Below are positions 42,877-51,244 of a DNA stretch of 64,000 nt, piece after piece. Location of the stretch: assembly GCF_019551435.1 (NCBI RefSeq), contig NZ_CP080544.1, positions 1,674,001 through 1,738,000 on the forward strand, in the 5' to 3' direction. The translations under genes and the position numbers were made by a program. The notes under the pieces were generated by a model. It searched no databases, was not told the DNA's origin, and saw only the letters and a program-made list of their open reading frames with translations. Source of the DNA: Lysobacter soyae. Its GTDB lineage: Bacteria; Pseudomonadota; Gammaproteobacteria; Xanthomonadales; Xanthomonadaceae. Each line of letters begins with the position of its first letter. Position 1 is the stretch's first letter.

Positions 42877-43647
42877 ATGTTGTCCATCGAAAACCTACAC
42901 GCCCGCGTCGAATCGCGGGAAATCCTCAAAGGTCTTCAGCTCGAAGTGAAGCCCGGCGAAGTGCACGCCATCATGGGCCCCAACGGTGCCGGCAAATCCA
43001 CGTTGGGCAATGTGCTCTCAGGTCGTGACGGCTATGAAATCACCGAGGGCTCGGTGCAATTCGAAGGCCGCGATCTGCTGGCATTGGAACCGGAAGAACG
43101 TGCCGCGCTCGGCGTGTTTCTGGCGTTCCAATACCCGGTGGAAATCCCGGGCGTCAACAACACGTATTTCTTGCGCACCGCCTTGAATGCACAACGCCAA
43201 GCGCAGGGCAAACCGGCATTGGACTCGGTCGAATTCTTGAAACTGGTGCGCGAAAAAATCAAAGTGCTGCACTTGCCCGATACCTTGTTGGCACGGGGCG
43301 TCAACGAAGGTTTCAGCGGCGGTGAAAAAAAGCGCAACGAGATTTTCCAACTCGCGGTGTTGGAACCCAAGCTTGCGATCCTTGACGAAACCGACAGCGG
43401 GCTCGATATCGACGCGCTCAAAGCGGTGGCAGATGGCGTCAACGCCCTGCGCTCGCCGGACCGCTCTTTCATTGTGATCACCCACTATCAACGTCTGCTC
43501 GACTACATCAAGCCGGATGTGGTGCACGTCTTGGCGGACGGTCGCATCGTTGAAACCGGTGGTCCCGAGCTCGCGCTGGAATTGGAAGCGCATGGCTACG
43601 CCTGGATTAAAGACCGGATCGGTCCGACGGCAGTGTCGACCCCATGA
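42877..43647 (+). CDS. sufC: Fe-S cluster assembly ATPase
   Basis: 256 aa ABC-type ATPase. Walker A GPNGAGKSTLG (about 34-44), Q-loop FLAFQYPVEIPGV, signature FSGGEKKRNEIF, Walker B LAILDETDSGLDIDAL with the D-loop, and a switch His in VITHYQRLLDYI. ATP hydrolysis drives SufBC2D conformational change. Its stop overlaps the sufD start by 4 bp. Confidence 0.97.
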   Translation: MLSIENLHARVESREILKGLQLEVKPGEVHAIMGPNGAGKSTLGNVLSGRDGYEITEGSVQFEGRDLLALEPEERAALGVFLAFQYPVEIPGVNNTYFLRTALNAQRQAQGKPALDSVEFLKLVREKIKVLHLPDTLLARGVNEGFSGGEKKRNEIFQLAVLEPKLAILDETDSGLDIDALKAVADGVNALRSPDRSFIVITHYQRLLDYIKPDVVHVLADGRIVETGGPELALELEAHGYAWIKDRIGPTAVSTP

Positions 43648-44864
43648 GCGCACTGCTTGAAAGCCTGACGCAACCGCAGAATCCGCTGAGTTCGGAAACT
43701 CGGCTGCAAGCGATCCGCAATGCCGGATTGCCAGGGCGCCGCGAAGAAGCTTGGCGCACCACGGCGCTGCGCGCCTATGAACGCCGCAGCTTTGCCGCAG
43801 CGACAACGCCGTCGGTGGACGCTGCGGATATCGCCCATATTCCGGCGCCGCGCGTGGTGTTTGCGAATGGCCATTACGTGGCGGAGCTCAGCGATCTGAA
43901 AGGCAGCGAGGGCCAGTTGTCGATTGCGGTCGGTCCCGGCAACAACGCTTACCAAATTGAATCCTCGCCCGCGCGTTTCCTTGAAGACATCGTCGAAGCC
44001 CAAAACGGCCAAGGCTTGAATGTCACCGTCCTAGCCGGAAAGACGGCCCATCTGCATTGGGTCAATCTCGCTCAATCTGCCGAGGCGGATGTGGTCTGGC
44101 ACGCCCAACACCATGTGCAAGTGATGGAGGGCGCCAAGCTTTGCCTCATCGAGCACCATGTGGGCAACGCAGGCGCCTCGCATCTGTCGAATAGCGTGTG
44201 CACCTTGCGTTTGGATGCCAACGCGCAGTGTGAGCACCTGCGCGTGCAAACGCTCGGCGCCGCCATGCTCAGCTTCACCAGCACGCATGCCAGTTTGGAA
44301 CGCGGCGCGCACTACCGCCGACTCGACCTTGAATTCGGCGCGGCCCTGGCGCGGCATGTCTTGGATGTGGAACTGCGTGGCGAAGACGCTTTTTGCGAGG
44401 CACACGGTGTTGCCGTCGCCAGTGACAAGCAACATCTGGACACGCGTTTGAATGTCAGCCATATCGGCAAGAACGCCCGCTGCGATTTGCGCTGGCGCGG
44501 TATCGCCAATGGTCGCTCGCGCATCATCACGCATGGCGGCATCCGCATCCGGCAAGGCGCCGACGGCAGTGATGCCGCATTCAATTCCCGCAACATCTTG
44601 CTGTCCAATACCGCGACGGTCGAATCACAGCCGGTGCTTGAAATCCACGCTGATGAAGTCAAGGCCGCGCACGGCTCGACGGTCGGACAACTAGATAGCA
44701 ACGCCCTGTTCTATTTGCGCGCACGCGGCATCCCGGAAGAAAAAGCGCGGGCGATTCTCACGCGCGCTTTCGGCAATGAAGTGATCGACTTGATTGAAGA
44801 CAGCGTCTTGGCAGAGGCCGCCAATGCCGCTTTGGCCACGGCGATGCGGGAAAAGACCTTGTGA
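43644..44864 (+). CDS. sufD: Fe-S cluster assembly scaffold subunit
   Basis: 406 aa. Paralogue of SufB lacking most Cys. It shows PGRREEAWRTTALRAYE near the N-terminus and a beta-helix core (about 110-330). The C-terminal DEVKAAHGSTVGQLDSNALFYLRARGIPEEKARAILTRAFGNEVID holds the conserved His of the SufBD family. It overlaps sufC and sufS by 4 bp each. Confidence 0.96.
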   Translation: MSALLESLTQPQNPLSSETRLQAIRNAGLPGRREEAWRTTALRAYERRSFAAATTPSVDAADIAHIPAPRVVFANGHYVAELSDLKGSEGQLSIAVGPGNNAYQIESSPARFLEDIVEAQNGQGLNVTVLAGKTAHLHWVNLAQSAEADVVWHAQHHVQVMEGAKLCLIEHHVGNAGASHLSNSVCTLRLDANAQCEHLRVQTLGAAMLSFTSTHASLERGAHYRRLDLEFGAALARHVLDVELRGEDAFCEAHGVAVASDKQHLDTRLNVSHIGKNARCDLRWRGIANGRSRIITHGGIRIRQGADGSDAAFNSRNILLSNTATVESQPVLEIHADEVKAAHGSTVGQLDSNALFYLRARGIPEEKARAILTRAFGNEVIDLIEDSVLAEAANAALATAMREKTL

Positions 44865-46081
44865 GCGACCGGGACTGGCAAGCCATTCGGGCGGATTTTC
44901 CGTTGCTGTCGCGCACAGTAAACGGCAAGCCGCTGCGCTACTTCGACACCGCCAACACCAGCCAGAAACCTGCGGCAGTGATTGAAGCGACGGATGACTT
45001 CTATCGCCAACACAATGCCAATGTGAGCCGCGCGGTCCATACCTTGGGCAGCGAAGCGACGGAAGCCTACGAGGACGCACGAAAAGCCATTGCCGCGTTC
45101 ATCGGCGTGCCGGCAAACACACTGATTTTGACCAGTGGCACCACTTTCGGCATCAACTTGGTGGCCTATGCGTGGGCACTGCCGCGATTGACCGCCGGTG
45201 ACCGCATTCTGGTCACGCGCATGGAGCACCACGCCAATATCGTGCCCTGGCAGTTGATTGCCGAACGCACCGGCGCCCGTATTGAGGTTGTGGATTTGCT
45301 GCCGGATGGCAGCTTGGATCTTGCCGGCCTCTATGCCGCGATGAACGATACGGTGAAACTGCTGGCACTGACACACGTCAGCAACGTCTTGGGCACGGTG
45401 AATCCCGTTCAAGCCATCTGTCGCGAGGCGCGCAAGCACGGCATCACGACCTTGGTGGACGGTTCGCAAGCATTGCCGCATATGCCGGTCAACGTTGCCG
45501 CATTGGGGTGTGATTTCTATGTGGCCACCGGACACAAGCTCTGCGGCCCCACCGGCACCGGCGTGCTCTGGGGACGCAAAGAACTTCTGGATGCCATGCC
45601 GCCTTTCATCGGTGGCGGTGAAATGATCAAGGAAGTGCGCTTCGAGGGCACGATCTTCAACGACGTGCCCGCCAAGTTCGAGGCCGGCACACCCAACATT
45701 GCCGGCCATGTCGGTCTGGGTGCCGCGGTTCGCTATCTCTCCGGCATCGGCATGGCCGAGATTCAAGCGCGTGAATCCGAGTTGTTGGCCTATGCCACCG
45801 AACAACTCGCCAAGATCGACGGCTTGCGAATTTTCGGCACCGCGCCGGACAAGGCGGCCATTATTTCCTTTGCCGTCGAAGGCGCGCATGCCCACGATCT
45901 GGCCACCTTGTTGGATCTCGAAGGCATCGCGGTGCGTTCCGGTCAACATTGTGCGCATCCGCTGATGCAGTTCCTCGGTGTCAGCGCCACCTGCCGCGCT
46001 TCCATCGCTTTTTACAACACCCATGAAGATATCGACGCACTAGCGGCGGCGATCATCAAAGTGCGCAAACTCCTGCAATGA
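44861..46081 (+). CDS. sufS: Cysteine desulfurase SufS
   Basis: 406 aa class V-fold PLP enzyme releasing sulfur from Cys. GTG start overlapping the sufD stop. PLP-Lys is residue 226 in ATGHKLCGPTG, and the persulfide Cys is residue 364 in SGQHCAHP, the same numbers as E. coli SufS. Other marks are FDTANTSQKPAAVIEA, SGTTFGINLVAYAW and RMEHHANIVPWQ. No sufE or sufU is encoded nearby, so the sulfur acceptor must be elsewhere or be one of the two downstream products. Confidence 0.97.
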   Translation: MSDRDWQAIRADFPLLSRTVNGKPLRYFDTANTSQKPAAVIEATDDFYRQHNANVSRAVHTLGSEATEAYEDARKAIAAFIGVPANTLILTSGTTFGINLVAYAWALPRLTAGDRILVTRMEHHANIVPWQLIAERTGARIEVVDLLPDGSLDLAGLYAAMNDTVKLLALTHVSNVLGTVNPVQAICREARKHGITTLVDGSQALPHMPVNVAALGCDFYVATGHKLCGPTGTGVLWGRKELLDAMPPFIGGGEMIKEVRFEGTIFNDVPAKFEAGTPNIAGHVGLGAAVRYLSGIGMAEIQARESELLAYATEQLAKIDGLRIFGTAPDKAAIISFAVEGAHAHDLATLLDLEGIAVRSGQHCAHPLMQFLGVSATCRASIAFYNTHEDIDALAAAIIKVRKLLQ

Positions 46082-46614
46082 CGATTTCACTCACCTTCCG
46101 CGACGCGAACCATGCCGATATTCCTTGGCTGGTGGACTTGGTGACCCGAGCTTATCGGGGCGATGCCAGCCGCAAAGGCTGGACCACGGAAGCCGACTTG
46201 CTAGACGGCCAACGGATCGATGCCGAACGCATGCAGGCGATTTTGGATGCGCCGCAAAGCATGGTCTTGGTGGCAGCGCTGGACGGACAACCGATGGCCT
46301 GTGCGCAAGTCGCGATGGAAGACGGCGCCGGCTACTTCGGCATGTTTTCGGTCGAACCCGAGGCACAAGGCGGCGGTATCGGCAAACGTGTGTTGGCGGA
46401 AGCCGAGCGCATTGTCCGCACGCGTTGGCAGGCCCCGTTGATGCGCATGACCGTCATTGACGTGCGCGACAGCTTGATCGCATTCTACGAGCGGCGCGGC
46501 TACGTGCGCACCGGCCGTCATGCGCCCTTCCCCTACGGCGATGAGCGCTATGGCATTCCCAAGCGCGATGATTTGCGCTTTGAAATCCTCGAGAAAGGGT
46601 TGATCGATGGCTAA
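46078..46614 (+). CDS. GNAT-family N-acetyltransferase
   Basis: 178 aa. Acetyl-CoA fold with motif A near residues 84-100 (YFGMFSVEPEAQGGGIGKRVLAEAE) and the C-terminal VRDSLIAFYERRGYVRTGR. It overlaps sufS by 4 bp and the next gene by 8 bp, so it is a real member of the suf transcript. The substrate is unknown; acetylation of a suf component is only a guess. Its start codon choice is clear from the ATGA overlap. Confidence 0.87.
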   Translation: MTISLTFRDANHADIPWLVDLVTRAYRGDASRKGWTTEADLLDGQRIDAERMQAILDAPQSMVLVAALDGQPMACAQVAMEDGAGYFGMFSVEPEAQGGGIGKRVLAEAERIVRTRWQAPLMRMTVIDVRDSLIAFYERRGYVRTGRHAPFPYGDERYGIPKRDDLRFEILEKGLIDG

Positions 46615-46924
46615 CTGGACGCGTCTTGCGCATATTGCCGAAATCCTCCCCGGTGAGCGCATGACCGAATGGGTGGATGACCTGCCCATTCTCATCACCA
46701 ACATCGACGGCGCGTATTACGCCGTGGAAGACAAGTGCACCCATGAAGACTTCGAATTGAGTGCCGGTCCGATCGACGCCGCGACAGCGACCATCGAATG
46801 CGTCCTGCACGGCGCCCGCTTCGACCTGAAAACCGGTGAAGCGCTGTGCGCGCCCGCCTACAGCCCGGTGCGTGCCTTCACGCTCAAGATCGAGGACGAC
46901 TACCTGTTCGCCGATCTCGAATGA
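46607..46924 (+). CDS. Rieske-type ferredoxin
   Basis: 105 aa. [2Fe-2S] Rieske motif split as DKCTHED (CxH) and ECVLHGARFDL (CxxH), with TNIDGAYYAVED before and AFTLKIEDDYLFADLE at the end. It resembles the small ferredoxin of aromatic dioxygenases (NagAb/BphA3 type) but no oxygenase gene is near. As the last gene of suf it may carry electrons for cluster building or be a test substrate for the system. Confidence 0.93.
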   Translation: MANWTRLAHIAEILPGERMTEWVDDLPILITNIDGAYYAVEDKCTHEDFELSAGPIDAATATIECVLHGARFDLKTGEALCAPAYSPVRAFTLKIEDDYLFADLE

Positions 46925-46925
46925 G

Positions 46926-46968
46926 AATGACATCCAAAATCATTTGCAAATAGGAATCACTATCATTT
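46926..46968. promoter_or_regulatory. Fur-box-like region before the TonB receptor
   Basis: AT-rich stretch with AATGA...TCATT (46926-46944) and, on the minus strand, AAATGATAGTGATTCCTATTT (46948-46968), which matches the Fur 7-1-7 pattern at about 10 of 14 positions. The position, 34-76 bp before the receptor start and right after suf, fits iron repression of the island. No footprint-level certainty. Confidence 0.45.
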
Positions 46969-47001
46969 AGACTAGCGGCTCGCATTCAGCAGGCCACTCT
47001 C

Positions 47002-49347
47002 TTGATCGTTTCCCGTAAATACGCTGGTAGCCAGCGTCAAGCACTGACCCAAGCTTCGTTGAAGTCCCTCGCCGCCGCCGGCATCGCCTTGAGCGCCGCG
47101 CAAGGCGCATGGGCAGCAGACACCACGACCGCCGCCGCCGACACCTCGGCAGAACCGCAGCGCGCCGCCAAGACGCTCGACGCTGTGAACGTTCGCGGCC
47201 TGCGCGACACCTCCGCGTCCAACAAATACACCCAAGCGCTTCAAAACACGCCGCAGACCGTGCAAGTGATCGGTCGCGAACTGATCAAAGAACAAGGCGC
47301 CACCACCCTGTCGGAAGCCTTGCGCAACAGCGCCGGTGTCGGCACCTTCTACGCCGGTGAAAACGGCAACACCTCGACGGGCGACACGATCTCGATGCGC
47401 GGTTTCGATACTTCGAACAGCATCTTTCTGGACGGCATTCGCGATGTCGGATCGATTTCCCGCGACATCTTCAACATCGAGCAAATCGAAGTGGTGAAAG
47501 GACCGGCGGGCACCGACACCGGACGCGCCGCACCCACCGGTTCGATCAACATGATCACCAAGCAGGCGCGCTTGCGTAACGCGATTTACGGCACCGTCTC
47601 GGCGGGCACCGACAACCAAAAACGCATCACCACCGATTGGAGTCAGAAAATCGGCGCCACCTCGGCCTTGCGCCTCAACGCGATGTGGCAGGACAGCGAT
47701 GTCCCGGGCCGCGATCACGTCAATAACAGTCGTTGGGCGATCGCACCGTCCTTGGCCTTCGGACTCGGCACTCCGACGCGTCTGTACCTCAACCTGTTCC
47801 ACATGAAGCAAGACAATGTGCCCGACGGCTATGTGCCGACCATCGGCCTGCCCGGCTGGACACCGCAACCGGGCCTGGAAGCTTTGGTCGGCCATCCGGT
47901 GAATCCGGAAAACTTTTACGGCACCTCGTCCGATCACGACAAGGTCACCGCGCAAATGGCGACGTTGCGTTTCGAACATGATTTGAATGAGCATGTGACG
48001 ATCACCAACACCACGCGTTGGTCGCGCACCGAGCAGGACTACATGCTCACCGCGTTCATGTCGACCGGCGGCACCGTCGCCAACCCGATGGCTGGCAACA
48101 TCAAATGGACAAATCCTGCCGACCTGTCGACCTACACCTTGAATCGCAGCCATCCCACGTTCAAAGAGCAACGCAACGGATTGCTGGCCAATCAATTGAA
48201 TCTCGGTGCGGATTTTGCCACGGGCACTGTCCAACACGCGCTTAGCGCCGGTCTGGAATGGACGCGCGAATCGCAGGACTTCCGTGCCCAAGGCGCGGCC
48301 AACGGCAGCAGCTGGACGCCGGCCAATCTCTATTCACCGGATTGGAATGCCACGGGTTTGGTGTGGAACTACACGGGTGCGGAAAACCACGGCACCACCA
48401 CCACGACCTCGTTGTATGTGTTCGACACCCTCACCTTCAGTGAAAAATTCCTGATCACCGGCGGCGTGCGTGCGGACCGTTACAAGACCGAGTTCAAGAG
48501 CTCTACTGTGTGTAGCGCGACGCGTGCCCCATTGTGCGGCAGCAACCCCGCGGGCACCGTCTATGACAATCCGTTGGTGACCTTGTCCGATACGTTGATC
48601 AACTACAAGCTCGGCGCCGTTTACAAGCCGATTGAAGACCTGAGCCTGTACGCGAACTACGCGATCTCCTATCAGCCGCCGGGCGGCGCGAACTTCTCGC
48701 TGAGCACGGCCAACAACAGCTTGGACAACCCGTCCATGGATCCGCAAAAGGCGCGTACCGTGGAACTCGGCGCGAAATGGCGCACCTTCGGCGGACGTCT
48801 CGGACTGGATCTTGCCCTGTTCCGCACCAACGTCACCAATGAAATCAACACGCAAGTGTTGGATGCCAACGGCAACCCGACCCAAACCGGCGAAAAGGAA
48901 GTCAAAGGTGTCGAACTCTCGCTGTTCGGCAACCTCACCGAAGCTTGGACAGTGAGCGCAGGCTACACTCACCAAAAGGCGGTGGTGAAAGAAGGTGCGT
49001 TTGTCACTGCCGACGGCACACCGAATCTCACCTATACCCCGGGCGACAGCTTCACGGCTTGGACTTCCTACAAACTGCCGTTCGGCCTAACAATCGGTGG
49101 CGGCGCACGTCACATGGGCGGCCTGCATCGCGGTACCGACGGTGCGGTGGGTACCCCGAGCTACACAGAAAGCTACACGGTCTATGACGCCGTGGCGGCT
49201 ATGAAGCTCACCGATTCGCTCGACCTGCGTTTGAATGCCTACAATTTGGGCAACAAGAAATACGTGGCATCCATCAACAAGAGCGGCTACCGCTATACCC
49301 CGGGTGCGGCCCGGAGTGTGCTCTTGAGCTTGGATTTCAAATTCTGA
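47002..49347 (+). CDS. TonB-dependent siderophore receptor (catecholate, Fiu-like)
   Basis: 781 aa from a TTG start; no ATG or GTG precedes it in frame, and AGCAGG sits 8 bp upstream. Signal peptide SQRQALTQASLKSLAAAGIALSAAQGAWA. The plug (about 60-190) includes ALQNTPQTVQVIGRELIKEQGA, LRNSAGVGTFYAGENG, ISMRGFDTSNSIFLDGIRDVGSISRDIFNIEQIEVVKGPAG. The 22-strand barrel ends RYTPGAARSVLLSLDFKF with the terminal Phe. TonB-powered uptake of ferric siderophore. First gene of the iron island. Confidence 0.93.
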   Translation: MIVSRKYAGSQRQALTQASLKSLAAAGIALSAAQGAWAADTTTAAADTSAEPQRAAKTLDAVNVRGLRDTSASNKYTQALQNTPQTVQVIGRELIKEQGATTLSEALRNSAGVGTFYAGENGNTSTGDTISMRGFDTSNSIFLDGIRDVGSISRDIFNIEQIEVVKGPAGTDTGRAAPTGSINMITKQARLRNAIYGTVSAGTDNQKRITTDWSQKIGATSALRLNAMWQDSDVPGRDHVNNSRWAIAPSLAFGLGTPTRLYLNLFHMKQDNVPDGYVPTIGLPGWTPQPGLEALVGHPVNPENFYGTSSDHDKVTAQMATLRFEHDLNEHVTITNTTRWSRTEQDYMLTAFMSTGGTVANPMAGNIKWTNPADLSTYTLNRSHPTFKEQRNGLLANQLNLGADFATGTVQHALSAGLEWTRESQDFRAQGAANGSSWTPANLYSPDWNATGLVWNYTGAENHGTTTTTSLYVFDTLTFSEKFLITGGVRADRYKTEFKSSTVCSATRAPLCGSNPAGTVYDNPLVTLSDTLINYKLGAVYKPIEDLSLYANYAISYQPPGGANFSLSTANNSLDNPSMDPQKARTVELGAKWRTFGGRLGLDLALFRTNVTNEINTQVLDANGNPTQTGEKEVKGVELSLFGNLTEAWTVSAGYTHQKAVVKEGAFVTADGTPNLTYTPGDSFTAWTSYKLPFGLTIGGGARHMGGLHRGTDGAVGTPSYTESYTVYDAVAAMKLTDSLDLRLNAYNLGNKKYVASINKSGYRYTPGAARSVLLSLDFKF

Positions 49348-49371
49348 TCCGCGCCATTTGCGAGTTCCGCC

Positions 49372-50049
49372 ATGCTTTTGCATATTCCATCCGTACTCAG
49401 CCCTGACGAACTTTCCGCCATGCGGAAAGCACTGGCGAGGGCGGAATGGACCGACGGTCGCGAGACCGTCGGCACGCAGGGCGCAAAGGTCAAGCGCAAC
49501 CAGCAACTTCCGGATGCATCGCCACTGCGCGCCGAATTGGCGCGCATCGTCTTGTCTGCACTGGCGCGCAATAGCACCTATTTTTCCGCCGCGTTGCCCC
49601 TGAAGACTCTGACACCCCGCTTCAATCGCTACAGCGGTCATGGTGAATACGGCTTCCATGTTGACGGCGCCGTGATGCGTGCCGACGCCGATGTGCAATT
49701 GCGATCCGACCTCTCCTGCACCTTGTTCCTTGCCGATCCCGACGACTACGACGGCGGCGAACTGGTCATCAGTGATACTTACGGAGAGCATGCGGTGAAG
49801 TTGCCGGCCGGTGACTTGATCCTGTATCCCGCCAGCAGTCTGCACAAAGTCGAGCCCGTCACCCGCGGCGAACGCCTCGCCTCTTTCTTCTGGATCCAAA
49901 GCATGGTGCGCGACGATGCCCGTCGCCGCATGTTGTTTGATATGGACCAAGCCATCCAAGCCTTGGTCGGCGATAACGCAGATGCCACCGCTACCCTGCA
50001 ACTCACCGGCATCTATCACAACCTGCTCCGGCAATGGGCGGAAACATGA
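49372..50049 (+). CDS. piuC: PKHD-type Fe(II)/2-oxoglutarate hydroxylase (PiuC/YbiX)
   Basis: 225 aa. 2-oxoglutarate dioxygenase fold with the iron site HVDGAVM (HxD near residues 97-99) and a distal His in SSLHKVEPVTRGERLASFFWIQSMV (about 161) with Arg for 2OG. The N-terminal KVKRNQQLPD and FNRYSGHGEYGFHVDG are family marks. E. coli ybiX lies beside the fiu receptor gene, the same neighbourhood. The substrate is unknown; processing of iron-siderophore ligands has been suggested. Confidence 0.94.
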   Translation: MLLHIPSVLSPDELSAMRKALARAEWTDGRETVGTQGAKVKRNQQLPDASPLRAELARIVLSALARNSTYFSAALPLKTLTPRFNRYSGHGEYGFHVDGAVMRADADVQLRSDLSCTLFLADPDDYDGGELVISDTYGEHAVKLPAGDLILYPASSLHKVEPVTRGERLASFFWIQSMVRDDARRRMLFDMDQAIQALVGDNADATATLQLTGIYHNLLRQWAET

Positions 50050-50699
50050 GCCGCGCGCAGGACGATCTGCCATTGCAAAAAGAGGCGGCGGCCAGGCAGC
50101 GGCGTGGCTATTGGCTGCGCACCTTGCACCAATGGCATTGGATTAGCGCGGCCGTTTGCATGATCGGCATGCTGTTGTTTTCAGTTACTGGCATCACGTT
50201 GAACCATGCGTCGAAAATCGAGGCGGTTCCGAAAGTCAGCCATCTTGAAGCGCGCGTTCCGTCGACGGTCCTCGCGCAATTGCAGGGCGCGCACACCGAT
50301 GAGGCACCCCTGCCGCCGGCCCTGACGGAATGGCTGGCGTCGAAACACGGAATCGATGCGCGCAGCAAGAAAGCCGAGTGGTCGGAAGACGAGTTGTATG
50401 TCTCGATGCCGGGTCCCGGCCGCGATGCTTGGTTCAGTGTGCAAAAGGCCGACGGCAGCTTCGAGTACGAACGCACCGATCGTGGCACCTTGGCCTACCT
50501 CAATGATCTGCACAAGGGCCGCAACGCGGGTGCGGCGTGGACTTGGTTCATCGATATTTTCGCCGTCGCTTGCATCGTGTTCACCCTGAGCGGCTTGTTT
50601 TTGCTGTACCTGCATTCCAAGCAACGAAAAATGACTTGGCCGATGGTCGGTCTCGGTTTGTTGATTCCGGCATTGCTCGCCTTGTTGTTCATTCACTAG
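50046..50699 (+). CDS. PepSY-associated transmembrane protein
   Basis: 217 aa from the ATG at 50046, overlapping piuC. Membrane spans at about 28-50 (WHWISAAVCMIGMLLFSVTGITLNH), about 160-185 (WTWFIDIFAVACIVFTLSGLFLLYL) and 195-216. A periplasmic loop (about 52-155) carries the PepSY-like part (VPSTVLAQLQGAH). The PepSY_TM signature is WHWISA and FIDIFAVACIVFTLSGLFLLY, with His residues that may bind haem. Such proteins are thought to move electrons across the membrane in ApbE-linked clusters. Confidence 0.86.
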   Translation: MSRAQDDLPLQKEAAARQRRGYWLRTLHQWHWISAAVCMIGMLLFSVTGITLNHASKIEAVPKVSHLEARVPSTVLAQLQGAHTDEAPLPPALTEWLASKHGIDARSKKAEWSEDELYVSMPGPGRDAWFSVQKADGSFEYERTDRGTLAYLNDLHKGRNAGAAWTWFIDIFAVACIVFTLSGLFLLYLHSKQRKMTWPMVGLGLLIPALLALLFIH

Positions 50700-50719
50700 T
50701 TTCAAGAAAGGATCCGTCC

Positions 50720-51232
50720 ATGCGCGTCACCGTTTCTCTTGTCATCGGCAGCCTGTTGGTCGCCCCGGCCCACGCCGGCGAACTCACCGTGAATGTCGAA
50801 GTACCGCGCATCAATGCGGCTGAGTACCACCGCCCGTATGTGGCGGTCTGGATTGAAGGCGCCAACCAACAAACCGTCGCGAACTTGTCGGTCTGGTACC
50901 AACAAAAAGACAGCAAAGAAGGTGCCGGCACCAAATGGCTTCCCGACCTGCGTCAATGGTGGCGCAAAGGCGGCCGCAGTCTGAAAGTGCCCGCAGACGG
51001 CATCAGCGGCCCGACCCGTCCGGTCGGCAAACATGCGCTCAAGTTCGATCAACGCCATCCGGCCTTGGCGAAATTGCCGCCGGGCAAATACAGCCTGGTG
51101 GTGGAAGCGGTGCGCGAAGTCGGCGGCCGTGAGCTGGTCAAGATTCCTTTCGAGTGGAATGGCGCACCCAGCGCCGGTAGCACGCAAGGCAAAACCGAAT
51201 TGGGCGCGGTCAGTCTGACCGCCAAAAAATAA
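50720..51232 (+). CDS. DUF2271 periplasmic protein, probable flavinylation target
   Basis: 170 aa. Signal peptide RVTVSLVIGSLLVAPAHAG, cut near 20. Body: YHRPYVAVWIEGANQQTVANLSVWYQQ, KWLPDLRQWWRKGG, then DGISGPTRPVGKH at residues 93-105, and the C-terminal LPPGKYSLVVEAVREVGGRELVKIPFEW. DGISGPT is a one-residue variant (Ala to Pro) of the ApbE target motif D-x-(I/V)-(S/T)-G-A-(S/T), with Thr99 as the likely FMN acceptor. DUF2271 genes recur with apbE, PepSY and DUF4198 in bacteria. Proposed periplasmic electron carrier. Confidence 0.82.
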   Translation: MRVTVSLVIGSLLVAPAHAGELTVNVEVPRINAAEYHRPYVAVWIEGANQQTVANLSVWYQQKDSKEGAGTKWLPDLRQWWRKGGRSLKVPADGISGPTRPVGKHALKFDQRHPALAKLPPGKYSLVVEAVREVGGRELVKIPFEWNGAPSAGSTQGKTELGAVSLTAKK

Positions 51233-51244
51233 CTGGAGATCCTC

